Assembly: GCA_041689995.1 (NCBI GenBank)
Contig: JBDNFD010000104.1
Coordinates: forward strand, 1-7,250
Direction of reading: 5' to 3'
Length of the DNA: 7,250 nt
DNA from: DASSWG01 sp041689995
Lineage (GTDB): Bacteria; Bacteroidota; Bacteroidia; Flavobacteriales; Flavobacteriaceae
A program made the position numbers and the translations under genes. The notes beneath the pieces are model-generated. The model ran no database searches. It was given only the letters and a program-made list of their open reading frames with translations, and was not told the origin of the DNA. Positions 1-6,131 of the stretch are shown here, one piece after another (within the stretch, counting starts at the first letter, position 1; each line of letters begins with the position of its first letter).

Positions 1-234
1 ACAAGTTACCGCTCAGGCAAAAGCCAGAGTGAGGTAAAATTAAAACGTTACCGTTATTGTGGTAAAGAACGGGATGAGGAGACAGGTCTATATTACTACG
101 GAGCAAGGTTTTATGCGGCTTGGATTGGAAGGTTTATTTCTGTGGATCCATTGGCGGAGGAGTTCCCGCAGCTTACGCCATATAATTATGCGGGGAATAA
201 ACCGGTGACTTTCAAAGATATCGATGGGTTGCAG
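1..234 (+). repeat. RHS core repeat, family A, copy 1
   Basis: Aligns codon for codon, without gaps, with 2001-2234 (offset exactly 2000 bases). Differences are mostly third-position. The match ends at GGGTTGCA, after which the two proteins diverge into different toxin tips. The left edge is cut by the window start. Confidence 0.85.
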
Positions 235-981
235 AGTGATGGTGGGGATGATGAAGTAAAGCCCATACAGAAACCATTAAATGAGGCAAAAGTTGATAAT
301 ACCAGGGTTGCCCGACCTATAGTAAGGTTGGAAAACATACACTTGCAAGGAGATAATCCACAAGAAGCACTTTATTCACTTTTGAAAGAATGGAAAAGTG
401 AAAATTTAATAGAAAGTGAAAATATCACAGTGAAACCAAGTAAAGAAACAGAGGTTCAAGCACAACCTATAAAAGAAAAGGAAATAGAAATTACAGATTC
501 CGAGGATAGAACCATAAGCACAAAAGGAGCTGAATTTTTGGGAGAGTACGAAAAGCTAGAAACAGAAATATACTACGATCAAGCTGGAAAGCCGACAATT
601 GGCTATGGACATTTAATTACATCAGATGAAGAACTGAGAAAATTTGAGAATGGTATTTCGAAAGAACAAGCAATAGAAATTTTCAAAACAGATTTACAAA
701 GATTCGTCAATGCTGTTAATAAAAACGTTGCAGTTGAAATTACTCAAGAACAGTTCGATGCCTTAGTCATATTTGCATTCAATATAGGAAGGGAGGGTTT
801 TAAATCATCATCGACTCTACAAGAATTGAACAAGGGAAACGAAAAGTCAGCTGCAGACAAAATGGCTCTTTGGAATAAGGTAACCAATCCTAAAACAGGT
901 AAAAAAGAAGTGTCACCAGGCTTGGTAAATCGCAGAAATGCAGAAATAAGAATATTTAAAACAGGGGTGTATAAGCGATGA
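1..981 (+). CDS. RHS-repeat protein C-terminus with GH24 (T4-type) lysozyme toxin tip; 5'-partial
   Basis: The frame is open from base 1 and so continues an RHS protein that begins upstream; the GTG at 142 lies inside the RHS core (SVDPLAEEFPQ) and is not a real start. Counting codons from base 1, residues 1-78 are the RHS-associated core (RYCGKERDEETGLYYYGAR, then YNYAGNKP). Residues 79-173 are a hydrophilic, Lys/Glu-rich linker. From about 174 to the end is a phage-lysozyme fold. The T4 lysozyme catalytic triad is intact with T4 spacing: Glu184 (GEYEKLE), Asp193 (YYDQAG) and Thr199 (PTIGYGH). Family knowledge: GH24 enzymes cleave the MurNAc-GlcNAc beta-1,4 bond of peptidoglycan. Inference: this is an antibacterial toxin tip that must reach the periplasm. 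The stop overlaps the next gene by ATGA, and that lipoprotein is the presumed immunity protein. This is the only module here whose RHS body may be complete. Confidence 0.93.
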   Translation, partial: TSYRSGKSQSEVKLKRYRYCGKERDEETGLYYYGARFYAAWIGRFISVDPLAEEFPQLTPYNYAGNKPVTFKDIDGLQSDGGDDEVKPIQKPLNEAKVDNTRVARPIVRLENIHLQGDNPQEALYSLLKEWKSENLIESENITVKPSKETEVQAQPIKEKEIEITDSEDRTISTKGAEFLGEYEKLETEIYYDQAGKPTIGYGHLITSDEELRKFENGISKEQAIEIFKTDLQRFVNAVNKNVAVEITQEQFDALVIFAFNIGREGFKSSSTLQELNKGNEKSAADKMALWNKVTNPKTGKKEVSPGLVNRRNAEIRIFKTGVYKR

Positions 982-1418
982 ATATAAAAACTATATGTTG
1001 TGGGATTCTCTTTCTTTCTTTTTTTGCTTGTGTTAGAACTAAAAAGATAAAACCAAATTATCAGGGAACCTGGATATGGGAACAAGGGCTACCTGAATAT
1101 CATTTTAGTATTAATATTTCAGAAATAAAAAATTCGCAACTACAAGGTGGGTATTGTGGTTATCCTTCTGATTTAAGTAGAATAGATTGTGGAAATGAGA
1201 AAGATAGATATTGTAAAATAGTAGGTGAACTAACACAATCAGATACAGTATTTATCAAATTTAAAAGTTGCTACTCAGGAAAAGAAGGTAAAGCAATGCT
1301 TATTTATCTCGGGGTAGATTCTGTAAAATGGATAACAACAGAAAATCCTTTTGTCGATGTTTTAACTTGGAATGGAGTTGTGAAAGAAGCTGTTTTAGTT
1401 AGAAATAAAGAAGAGTGA
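978..1418 (+). CDS. Lipoprotein, putative immunity protein to the GH24 lysozyme tip
   Basis: A 146-residue protein with a short charged N-terminus, a hydrophobic stretch and a lipobox FFAC, giving lipidated Cys18; it is therefore predicted to be a periplasm-facing lipoprotein. The mature part is about 128 residues, looks beta-rich (GTWIWEQ, HFSINISE, VFIKFKS) and has four further cysteines that could form disulfides. I recognise no family. The ATG sits inside the toxin stop (ATGA, 978-981), so translation is probably coupled to the lysozyme gene, with a purine run (AGGGG, about 963-967) upstream. The role is inferred from position and from compartment: a lysozyme acting in the periplasm needs an inhibitor there, as with the known periplasmic lysozyme inhibitors, to which I can claim no sequence similarity. 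Confidence 0.85.
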   Translation: MNIKTICCGILFLSFFACVRTKKIKPNYQGTWIWEQGLPEYHFSINISEIKNSQLQGGYCGYPSDLSRIDCGNEKDRYCKIVGELTQSDTVFIKFKSCYSGKEGKAMLIYLGVDSVKWITTENPFVDVLTWNGVVKEAVLVRNKEE

Positions 1419-1496
1419 GTGATTTAAAAGCCATACGTTTTACTGGAACAACATTTACGGATTTCTACGAATATGGCTTTTTAAGGCAATAAATAA
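1419..1496 (+). other. Intermodule gap with inverted repeat, possible terminator or RHS scrap
   Basis: This 78-base gap holds TTAAAAGCCATA (1424-1435) and its near-perfect complement TATGGCTTTTTAA (1472-1484), with one extra T, separated by 36 bases. The right arm ends in a T run, so it could act as a weak rho-independent terminator, although the loop is long. In the frame starting at 1418 the gap is open to a TAA at 1490-1492 and could encode a peptide beginning SDLKAIRF, possibly an RHS remnant. I see no consensus Bacteroidota promoter (TAnnTTTG with an upstream TTG). Confidence 0.35.
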
Positions 1497-2966
1497 ATGG
1501 GCTTTAAATCGAAAAAACATAGCAACAAACTTATTGGCCATACCCTTGGCCAAACGGATTATACCTACGACGATGCGGGCAATATGCTTTCGATGCCGCA
1601 CTTAAATGTTCTGACTTGGAACGAGGACAATATATTGGTGGAAACTGACTTGGGTGGCGGAGGAACGGCTTATTACCGTTATGATAGCGGGGGCCAACGC
1701 ATTAGAAAAGTAATTGTGAACGGTAATGTAAAAAAAGAACGTTTATATATAAATGATTTTGAGCTATGGCAGCAAAGTAGTTCTGGAACAGTACAAACAG
1801 AACGGGAAACCCTGAATGTTCGTGATGATGAAAAAAGCTTTTTACAACTGGAGACTTTAACCATTGAAAATGGAAATACTGTTTCTACTCCGGTTATTAA
1901 TTGGCGCTACCAATATGATAACCATTTAGGTTCTGCTTGTTTGGAACTGGATGGAAACGCAGCAGTTATCTCTTACGAAGAATATTTTCCTTTTGGTTCA
2001 AGCTCTTATCGTTCTGGCAAAAACCAAAGTGAAGTAAAATTGAAGCGTTACCGCTATTGTGGTAAAGAGCGGGATGAAGAAACAGGGCTTTATTATTATG
2101 GGGCGAGATATTATGCAGCTTGGATTGGTCGTTTTATATCTGTGGACCCATTGGCGGAGAAATTTCCGCAGCTTACCCCTTATAATTATGCGGGGAATAA
2201 GCCAATTACAGGAAAAGATTTAGAAGGGTTGCAAGGTACAGAAGATACACCTATAAGAGAGTTTGAGCAAGATAATACAGCAGTTGCTAAACCTAAATTG
2301 AAATCAGAATATATATTCAAATCAACTATTCCTGAATCCGTAGTGCAAGAAAACAAAAATGGAGATAACAAATTAAATTTGGCATTAATTGGATTATTTG
2401 CAGAATTGTATGGTCAAGAATATTGGAGCATAGGATCGAAAGCAAATATTAGAATTAACCAATCAATTCACGATAATTTAACAGGATATGAGTCAGGTGC
2501 TATAACTTTAGGTTTTGACATTAATTTTACCAAAAACTATGGCGATTCTAGTAGCAAGAATGAAAGGGATTGGATAGAATTAATTGCTCATGAAATTGTA
2601 CACGTAAAACAATTTATAGGATATTTTGGTTCAGATTTTAAATCTCAAGAAGATTACAAAGAATCAGTAAGTGATTGGATTATTGCGTATGGAGCAGATG
2701 CTGCTTCAACATGGTTGAAAAACCCTTCGGGCAGCCAAGCAGAATTACACGATACAATTTTCATAGAGAAGGAAGCTAATAAAAAAGAAACCCTATTTGA
2801 TAATTTTTTAAAAGCTCACGACTATAAGTCAAAAAACGGGACAGAGAAAAATAAAGTTTTAGACCTTCTTAATAAAACAGCAAAAGCTAAAAAAAATAAA
2901 GATGTAGTTTCTTTTAGAAATTCTTACAATGAATTAATTAATTTAGCTAAAAAATTTAAGAAATGA
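1497..2966 (+). CDS. N-truncated RHS protein with putative HExxH zinc metallopeptidase toxin tip
   Basis: 489 codons. Residues about 9-246 are RHS sequence: a YD motif YTYDDAGNMLSMPHL near 22, a second (YYRYDSGGQRIRK) near 59, a DNHLGS motif near 140 and the core RYCGKERDEETGLYYYGAR from 183. An intact RHS shell is far longer, so the N-terminal trunk is missing. The ATG at 1497 lies just before RHS homology begins (about 1521) and may be a chance start. Residues 247-295 are a linker. The tip carries IAHEIVHVKQ with His365, Glu366 and His369, the zincin signature; IEKEAN, with Glu426, is a plausible third zinc ligand, as in DUF4157-like peptidases. The substrate is unknown. The stop overlaps the downstream lipoprotein gene by ATGA, so a periplasmic target is inferred. 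RHS assignment is firm and the metallopeptidase call is motif-based. Confidence 0.85.
   Translation: MGFKSKKHSNKLIGHTLGQTDYTYDDAGNMLSMPHLNVLTWNEDNILVETDLGGGGTAYYRYDSGGQRIRKVIVNGNVKKERLYINDFELWQQSSSGTVQTERETLNVRDDEKSFLQLETLTIENGNTVSTPVINWRYQYDNHLGSACLELDGNAAVISYEEYFPFGSSSYRSGKNQSEVKLKRYRYCGKERDEETGLYYYGARYYAAWIGRFISVDPLAEKFPQLTPYNYAGNKPITGKDLEGLQGTEDTPIREFEQDNTAVAKPKLKSEYIFKSTIPESVVQENKNGDNKLNLALIGLFAELYGQEYWSIGSKANIRINQSIHDNLTGYESGAITLGFDINFTKNYGDSSSKNERDWIELIAHEIVHVKQFIGYFGSDFKSQEDYKESVSDWIIAYGADAASTWLKNPSGSQAELHDTIFIEKEANKKETLFDNFLKAHDYKSKNGTEKNKVLDLLNKTAKAKKNKDVVSFRNSYNELINLAKKFKK
2001..2234 (+). repeat. RHS core repeat, family A, copy 2
   Basis: Second copy of the family A core, ending in DLEGLQ before the metallopeptidase linker. 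It shares FISVDPLAE, PQLTPYNYAGNKP with copy 1, while family B has FVSVDAL, PELTTFQYASNNP at the same place. Confidence 0.85.
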
Positions 2967-3343
2967 ATTTTAAACATTTAATACTAGCACTATTTTTTAT
3001 TATAACAGCCTGTGCTGATAAAATTGACTTAAAATTAATTGATAATAGTTTTTGTGTTATAGATACCCAAAATGATTGGTGGGTTGATAAGCTTTATTTA
3101 TATAAAATTGATTCTTTGAATAGAACTATCTGTCGCAACGAAATCAATAGAATTCACAAATCAAAGAGTTATTCAGATACTATTTGTTTTTTTAAAAAAA
3201 ACGATGGTTATAGAAACGATACTAGCAACTGTTTAATAGAAAGTGGATTTAAATATAAAATTGTAGCTAGTAATCCTGGTTTTGAAGATATTATTTTTTT
3301 CAAAGTTGATGAGAAAAATAATATAAGTTTAATAAATAATTAA
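2963..3343 (+). CDS. Lipoprotein, putative immunity protein to the metallopeptidase tip
   Basis: 126 residues. The N-terminus is a lipoprotein signal (hydrophobic core, lipobox ITAC, lipidated Cys17). The mature part is about 110 residues, rich in Lys, Asp and Asn, with a tryptophan pair (NDWWVDK) and four further cysteines. No family is recognised. The ATG overlaps the toxin stop as ATGA (2963-2966), which argues for co-translation with the toxin. By position it is the cognate immunity protein and would act outside the cytoplasmic membrane; a direct inhibitor of the HExxH domain is the simplest guess. The sequence is noticeably more AT-rich than the RHS core, like the other lipoprotein genes here. 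A perfect AT palindrome covers its stop codon. Confidence 0.8.
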   Translation: MNFKHLILALFFIITACADKIDLKLIDNSFCVIDTQNDWWVDKLYLYKIDSLNRTICRNEINRIHKSKSYSDTICFFKKNDGYRNDTSNCLIESGFKYKIVASNPGFEDIIFFKVDEKNNISLINN

Positions 3344-3353
3344 ATTATTTATT
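3331..3353. repeat. Perfect AT-only palindrome across a stop codon
   Basis: Two 11-base arms, AATAAATAATT (3331-3341) and AATTATTTATT (3343-3353), are exact reverse complements around a single central A. It covers the TAA of the lipoprotein gene and ends three bases before the RHS scrap at 3356. It could be a weak hairpin protecting the mRNA end or a protein-binding site. AT-only sequence makes chance more likely than the length suggests. Confidence 0.4.
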
Positions 3354-3355
3354 AA

Positions 3356-3631
3356 GATGCTTCTGGAAATATGCTTTCGATACCGCTAAGAAAAACTGAG
3401 ATATATTATTATAAATGTTATGGTTATAATTTAAATATTATTGAAAATGGGAAAATTTCAGTTTATAAAGTAATTATTGATTCAAATACTAAAAGGATGA
3501 TATCTAAGAAATTATTAAATAATGAAGGGAAAGTTGATTTGAAGAAAGACTCTAAAGGAAAATTATATTTTGTTAATAATAAGCCAATGTTCTCTAAAGT
3601 TTATAGTGAATTTATAGAATATTGCAAATGA
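3356..3631 (+). pseudogene. RHS scrap fused to unrecognised 86-codon frame (remnant module)
   Basis: Directly after a TAA (3353-3355) the frame reads DASGNMLSIPLRK, matching DDAGNMLSMPHLN of the RHS segment at 1572-1610. At DNA level AATATGCTTTCGAT is identical in both. Homology stops at about 3390, and the rest (TEIYYYKCYGYNLNIIENG onward, to the TGA at 3629) resembles nothing I know. The only ATG, at 3371, is the Met of the RHS motif, so the apparent 86-residue protein (3371-3631) starts inside borrowed RHS code. It has no signal peptide, unlike the lipoproteins around it. Most likely this is the debris of a displaced toxin or immunity gene left by recombination; a small functional protein cannot be excluded. 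Confidence 0.5.
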
Positions 3632-3710
3632 TTTATTCTCAATAATAAAATACCGAGCAATTCTCCTGTTTTTCCACAATTCTATTTCGTTATATAGAAA
3701 TAATATTTAA

Positions 3711-4697
3711 AATATAAAGAACACAGAAAATAAATACAAAAGGAATTACAGCCTAAAACGTTACCGCTATTGTCGTAAGGAACGTGACGAAGAAACGGGG
3801 CTGTATTATTATGGGGCGAGGTATTATGCGGGATGGTTATGCCGTTTTGTTAGCGTTGATGCCCTGAAAAATGATTATCCAGAACTTACCACCTTTCAAT
3901 ACGCCTCTAACAATCCCATTACCAATATTGATTTGGATGGGCTTGAGGGGATTGACGGGTTGGATTATTTCTCACGCTATAAACCTGCGGCTGAAAAAGC
4001 TAAATATGAAGCTGAAAAAAGGGGTTATATGTTTCCGCAGACTTCTATTGAAAGTGAAGTTTCATTGAATCAGAAGCAAAGTACCGAAAAAAGTTTTGAA
4101 AAAATAAAAGTTTCTGAATCCTCAAGGGAGGTGCCTGATTATAAAAAAATGGCAAAAGAATTAGGTGTGGAAGAAGAAGTCATTAGAGCCATAGTTTCGG
4201 TTGAATCAAGTGGTTCAGGTTTTACGAAAGAAGGTGGGCCTGTGCTACGATTTGAAGGACATCAATTCAAAAAATATTTAACGGAGAACGATTTTGATGT
4301 AGCGAAATTGGAAAAAGTAAATTCAGATCTGATTTACGACTATAGTAAGTCAAAAAGTAAAAAACACGGCGGATTTCAATATGAAAAGGCAATGAAAATA
4401 GATCAGGAAAGTACAATGATGGCAACATCTTACGGTGCTTTCCAAATTATGGGTTTTAATTTCGAAGCCTCAGGGTTCGAATCTGTCGAGCGTTTTGTAA
4501 AGGCACAAAGTACAACGGCGGGACAGGTTAAAGCATTCATTAACTTTGTCAAATCAAATCCTAAAAGACTTGAAGCTATGAAAGATAAAGATTTTGCTGA
4601 ATTTGCAAGATTATATAATGGTGAGGATTATGCTAAATGGAACTACGATATCAAAATGCAGAAATCTTATAATAAATTGATAAAAAAAGAAAAATGA
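3711..4697 (+). CDS. Orphan RHS tip with N-acetylmuramidase (DUF3380-type) toxin domain; no ATG start before core
   Basis: The frame is open from 3711, just after a TAA at 3708, and contains no ATG before the RHS core; a TTG at 3933 and the ATG at 4029 are the first plausible starts and both fall after most of the core. Counting from 3711, residues 15-86 are RHS core (RYCRKERDEETGLYYYGAR, then FQYASNNPIT), followed by a repeated RYKPAA...AKYEAEK linker. From about 145 to the end is an N-acetylmuramidase domain (PF11860-type): AIVSVESSGSG with the presumed catalytic Glu165, LRFEGHQF, SYGAFQIMGFN and RLYNGEDYA. Family knowledge: these phage-associated domains cut peptidoglycan glycan strands. 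The stop overlaps the next lipoprotein gene by ATGA. Lack of a start suggests a silent cassette, expressed only after recombination onto an intact RHS trunk. Confidence 0.85.
   Translation, partial: NIKNTENKYKRNYSLKRYRYCRKERDEETGLYYYGARYYAGWLCRFVSVDALKNDYPELTTFQYASNNPITNIDLDGLEGIDGLDYFSRYKPAAEKAKYEAEKRGYMFPQTSIESEVSLNQKQSTEKSFEKIKVSESSREVPDYKKMAKELGVEEEVIRAIVSVESSGSGFTKEGGPVLRFEGHQFKKYLTENDFDVAKLEKVNSDLIYDYSKSKSKKHGGFQYEKAMKIDQESTMMATSYGAFQIMGFNFEASGFESVERFVKAQSTTAGQVKAFINFVKSNPKRLEAMKDKDFAEFARLYNGEDYAKWNYDIKMQKSYNKLIKKEK
3753..4019 (+). repeat. RHS core repeat, family B, copy 1
   Basis: Matches 5219-5465 in frame (the conserved GTTAGCGTTGATGCCCTG is at 3849 and 5295, offset 1446). Homology extends past the core into the RYKPAA...AKYEAEK linker and stops where the muramidase-specific part begins. 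The first bases, TAAAACGTTACCG (3754-3766), are identical to 41-53 in family A. Confidence 0.85.
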
Positions 4698-5065
4698 AAC
4701 TTAAACCCACATTAATATTGCTATTCATTAGTTTTATTGCGCTAAGTTGTAGTGATTGTAAAATAGTCACAGGTTATTATGGAGGGGGAATGCTTTCTGT
4801 TACTGTCAATGATAATCAAATCAAAGGCATTATTGATATAACACAGGGAAACCCTCCTGTAAAATGTAACATTCAGTTTAGCTTTGAACTAAATAATAAT
4901 GAATGTGAAAAATCAATTAAATTGATAAATTCACTTGGAAATGAATTTTCTGGCAAAATTAAAATAATACAAAATGGACTATTCATCCAAAGTCTAGAGC
5001 CACTTGGAGCCTGTCAAAGAATAATAGATTTAAACAGTGGCGTAACTTTTATTTTGGACCAATAA
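4694..5065 (+). CDS. Lipoprotein, putative immunity protein to the N-acetylmuramidase tip
   Basis: 123 residues with a clear lipoprotein signal (hydrophobic LILLFISFIA, lipobox ALSC, lipidated Cys19). The mature chain is about 104 residues and looks beta-rich, with alternating segments such as MLSVTVNDNQIKGIIDI and GLFIQSLEPL, and has four cysteines after the lipobox. No family is recognised, though the size and strand pattern recall small periplasmic inhibitor or DUF beta-barrels; that is only an impression. It starts within the muramidase stop (ATGA, 4694-4697), so it is translationally coupled and is the presumed immunity protein. Because the toxin gene has no evident start, immunity might be made alone, for example from a local promoter I cannot identify. 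Confidence 0.82.
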   Translation: MKLKPTLILLFISFIALSCSDCKIVTGYYGGGMLSVTVNDNQIKGIIDITQGNPPVKCNIQFSFELNNNECEKSIKLINSLGNEFSGKIKIIQNGLFIQSLEPLGACQRIIDLNSGVTFILDQ

Positions 5066-5207
5066 TAATTATTCTTAAATTCAATTAGAAAATACAAATT
5101 TTATTCTGGTAAATATTATTTAATGGAGCAGAATTCCAATGAATAAAAATTATTTATCAAATTTTTAATTATAAAACGATATGGACAGCAAGTGTCTTTG
5201 AAGTGAT
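5066..5207. other. Intermodule gap, AT-rich, with possible decayed RHS end
   Basis: This 142-base stretch is very AT-rich up to about 5172. A 10-base palindrome AATAATTATT (5064-5073) sits on the preceding stop. From about 5173 the sequence AAACGATATGG resembles the AAACGTTACCG that opens other RHS cores, and the bases just before 5219 look like a decayed version of the codons for RYCGKERD. No promoter matching the Bacteroidota consensus was found. Confidence 0.3.
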
Positions 5208-6131
5208 ATGAATATGCGGTTCAAAGAGCGGGACAGGGAGTCGAGATTTTATTATTACGGGGCGCGTTATTATGCGGGTTGGCTATGCCGGTTTGTTAGC
5301 GTTGATGCCCTGAAAGACGATTATCCGGAACTTACCACCTTTCAATACGCCTCTAACAATCCCATTACCAATATTGATTTGGATGGCTTGGAAGGGATCG
5401 ATGCGTTGGATTATTTTTCTCGCTATAAACCTGCGGCTGCACGAGCTAAATATGAAGCTGAAAAAAAAAGGGAATACAAAACGACGACCCCTTTAGAGGA
5501 CCAACCTAAATCTCGATCCGCTCGGAATGAAAATATTACATCAGAAGTTTCTGGATATAGCCAAAATGATTCTCGAACTATAGATGGTCCTATCTTATCT
5601 TTGCCAATGCCAAAAGAGTTCTACAAAATTAAATCTGAAGATTTTTTTTCAATGTCTAATTACCTAAAATCCTCTCAATCTGACATCAATTATGCTCAAC
5701 GATTGATTGATGAGGACAAAGTTACCTTTGCAACATTACATGTAAGTGGGGTTAATGATAAAGCAAGTGCAAAGGAAAACATGATTGACGCTGCTGCGGG
5801 AGATTCTGTAAACCGAAGTTCATATGGAACTGCCCCTGGTGGAAGGGTTGAGTTGAACCCAAAATTACTATCAGGTTTATATAAACTTAGTCAAAAATTT
5901 AATTTCTCTGTTTCGGAGTTGGCAGGAGCAAGTCATAGCAAAAACTCTAAACATTATGAAGGAATTGCTGCGGATATTAATTATATAAATGGTATGCATG
6001 TAAGCTCGGAACATCCCAAATGGGAACTATTTAAAAAAGAAGCGATAAAATTAGGTTTCAAATTTCTTGGCCCCGGTGATCCTGGTCATAGTAAACATAT
6101 ACATTTAACAATGCCACGAAAAGAAAATTAA
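5208..6131 (+). CDS. Orphan RHS tip with M15-like peptidoglycan peptidase toxin domain
   Basis: 307 codons from the ATG at 5208. Residues about 4-68 are RHS core, clear from KERDRESRFYYYGARYYAGW on, with FQYASNNPIT and the RYKPAAARAKYEAEK linker shared with the preceding muramidase module. Residues 85-200 are an unassigned middle region. From about 205 to the end is an M15/VanY-like domain: SKHYEGIAADIN gives the SxHxxGxAxD-type zinc motif (His249, Asp256), and HSKHIHLT supplies the C-terminal HxH (His297, His299). Family knowledge: such enzymes are zinc D,D- or L,D-peptidases that cut peptidoglycan stems; which bond is not readable here. The N-terminal RHS part is shorter than in the other modules, and the ATG seems to lie in decayed core sequence, so native start and expression are doubtful. 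The stop overlaps the next gene (TAATG). Confidence 0.86.
   Translation: MNMRFKERDRESRFYYYGARYYAGWLCRFVSVDALKDDYPELTTFQYASNNPITNIDLDGLEGIDALDYFSRYKPAAARAKYEAEKKREYKTTTPLEDQPKSRSARNENITSEVSGYSQNDSRTIDGPILSLPMPKEFYKIKSEDFFSMSNYLKSSQSDINYAQRLIDEDKVTFATLHVSGVNDKASAKENMIDAAAGDSVNRSSYGTAPGGRVELNPKLLSGLYKLSQKFNFSVSELAGASHSKNSKHYEGIAADINYINGMHVSSEHPKWELFKKEAIKLGFKFLGPGDPGHSKHIHLTMPRKEN
5219..5465 (+). repeat. RHS core repeat, family B, copy 2
   Basis: Second family B copy, sharing FVSVDALK, PELTTFQYASNNPITNIDLDG and the AKYEAEK linker with copy 1. Its 5' edge is eroded: the RYCGK codons are not readable in frame and the first clear motif is KERD at about 5220. Confidence 0.83.

Noticed and set aside
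142..144. GTG as start of the lysozyme protein
   Set aside because: The codon is the Val of the conserved SVDPLAE in the RHS core, and the frame is open and RHS-like back to base 1.
744..1085. Open frame of 113 codons on the minus strand
   Set aside because: It lies antisense to the lysozyme domain and the start of its lipoprotein partner, both strongly supported, and shows no domain of its own.
1424..1445. TACGTTTT (1434-1441) as a Bacteroidota -7 promoter element for the metallopeptidase module
   Set aside because: The last base differs from TAnnTTTG and there is no TTG at the expected upstream distance.
3871..4068. 65-codon plus-strand frame
   Set aside because: It is out of frame with the RHS core and linker that cover the same bases and matches nothing recognisable.
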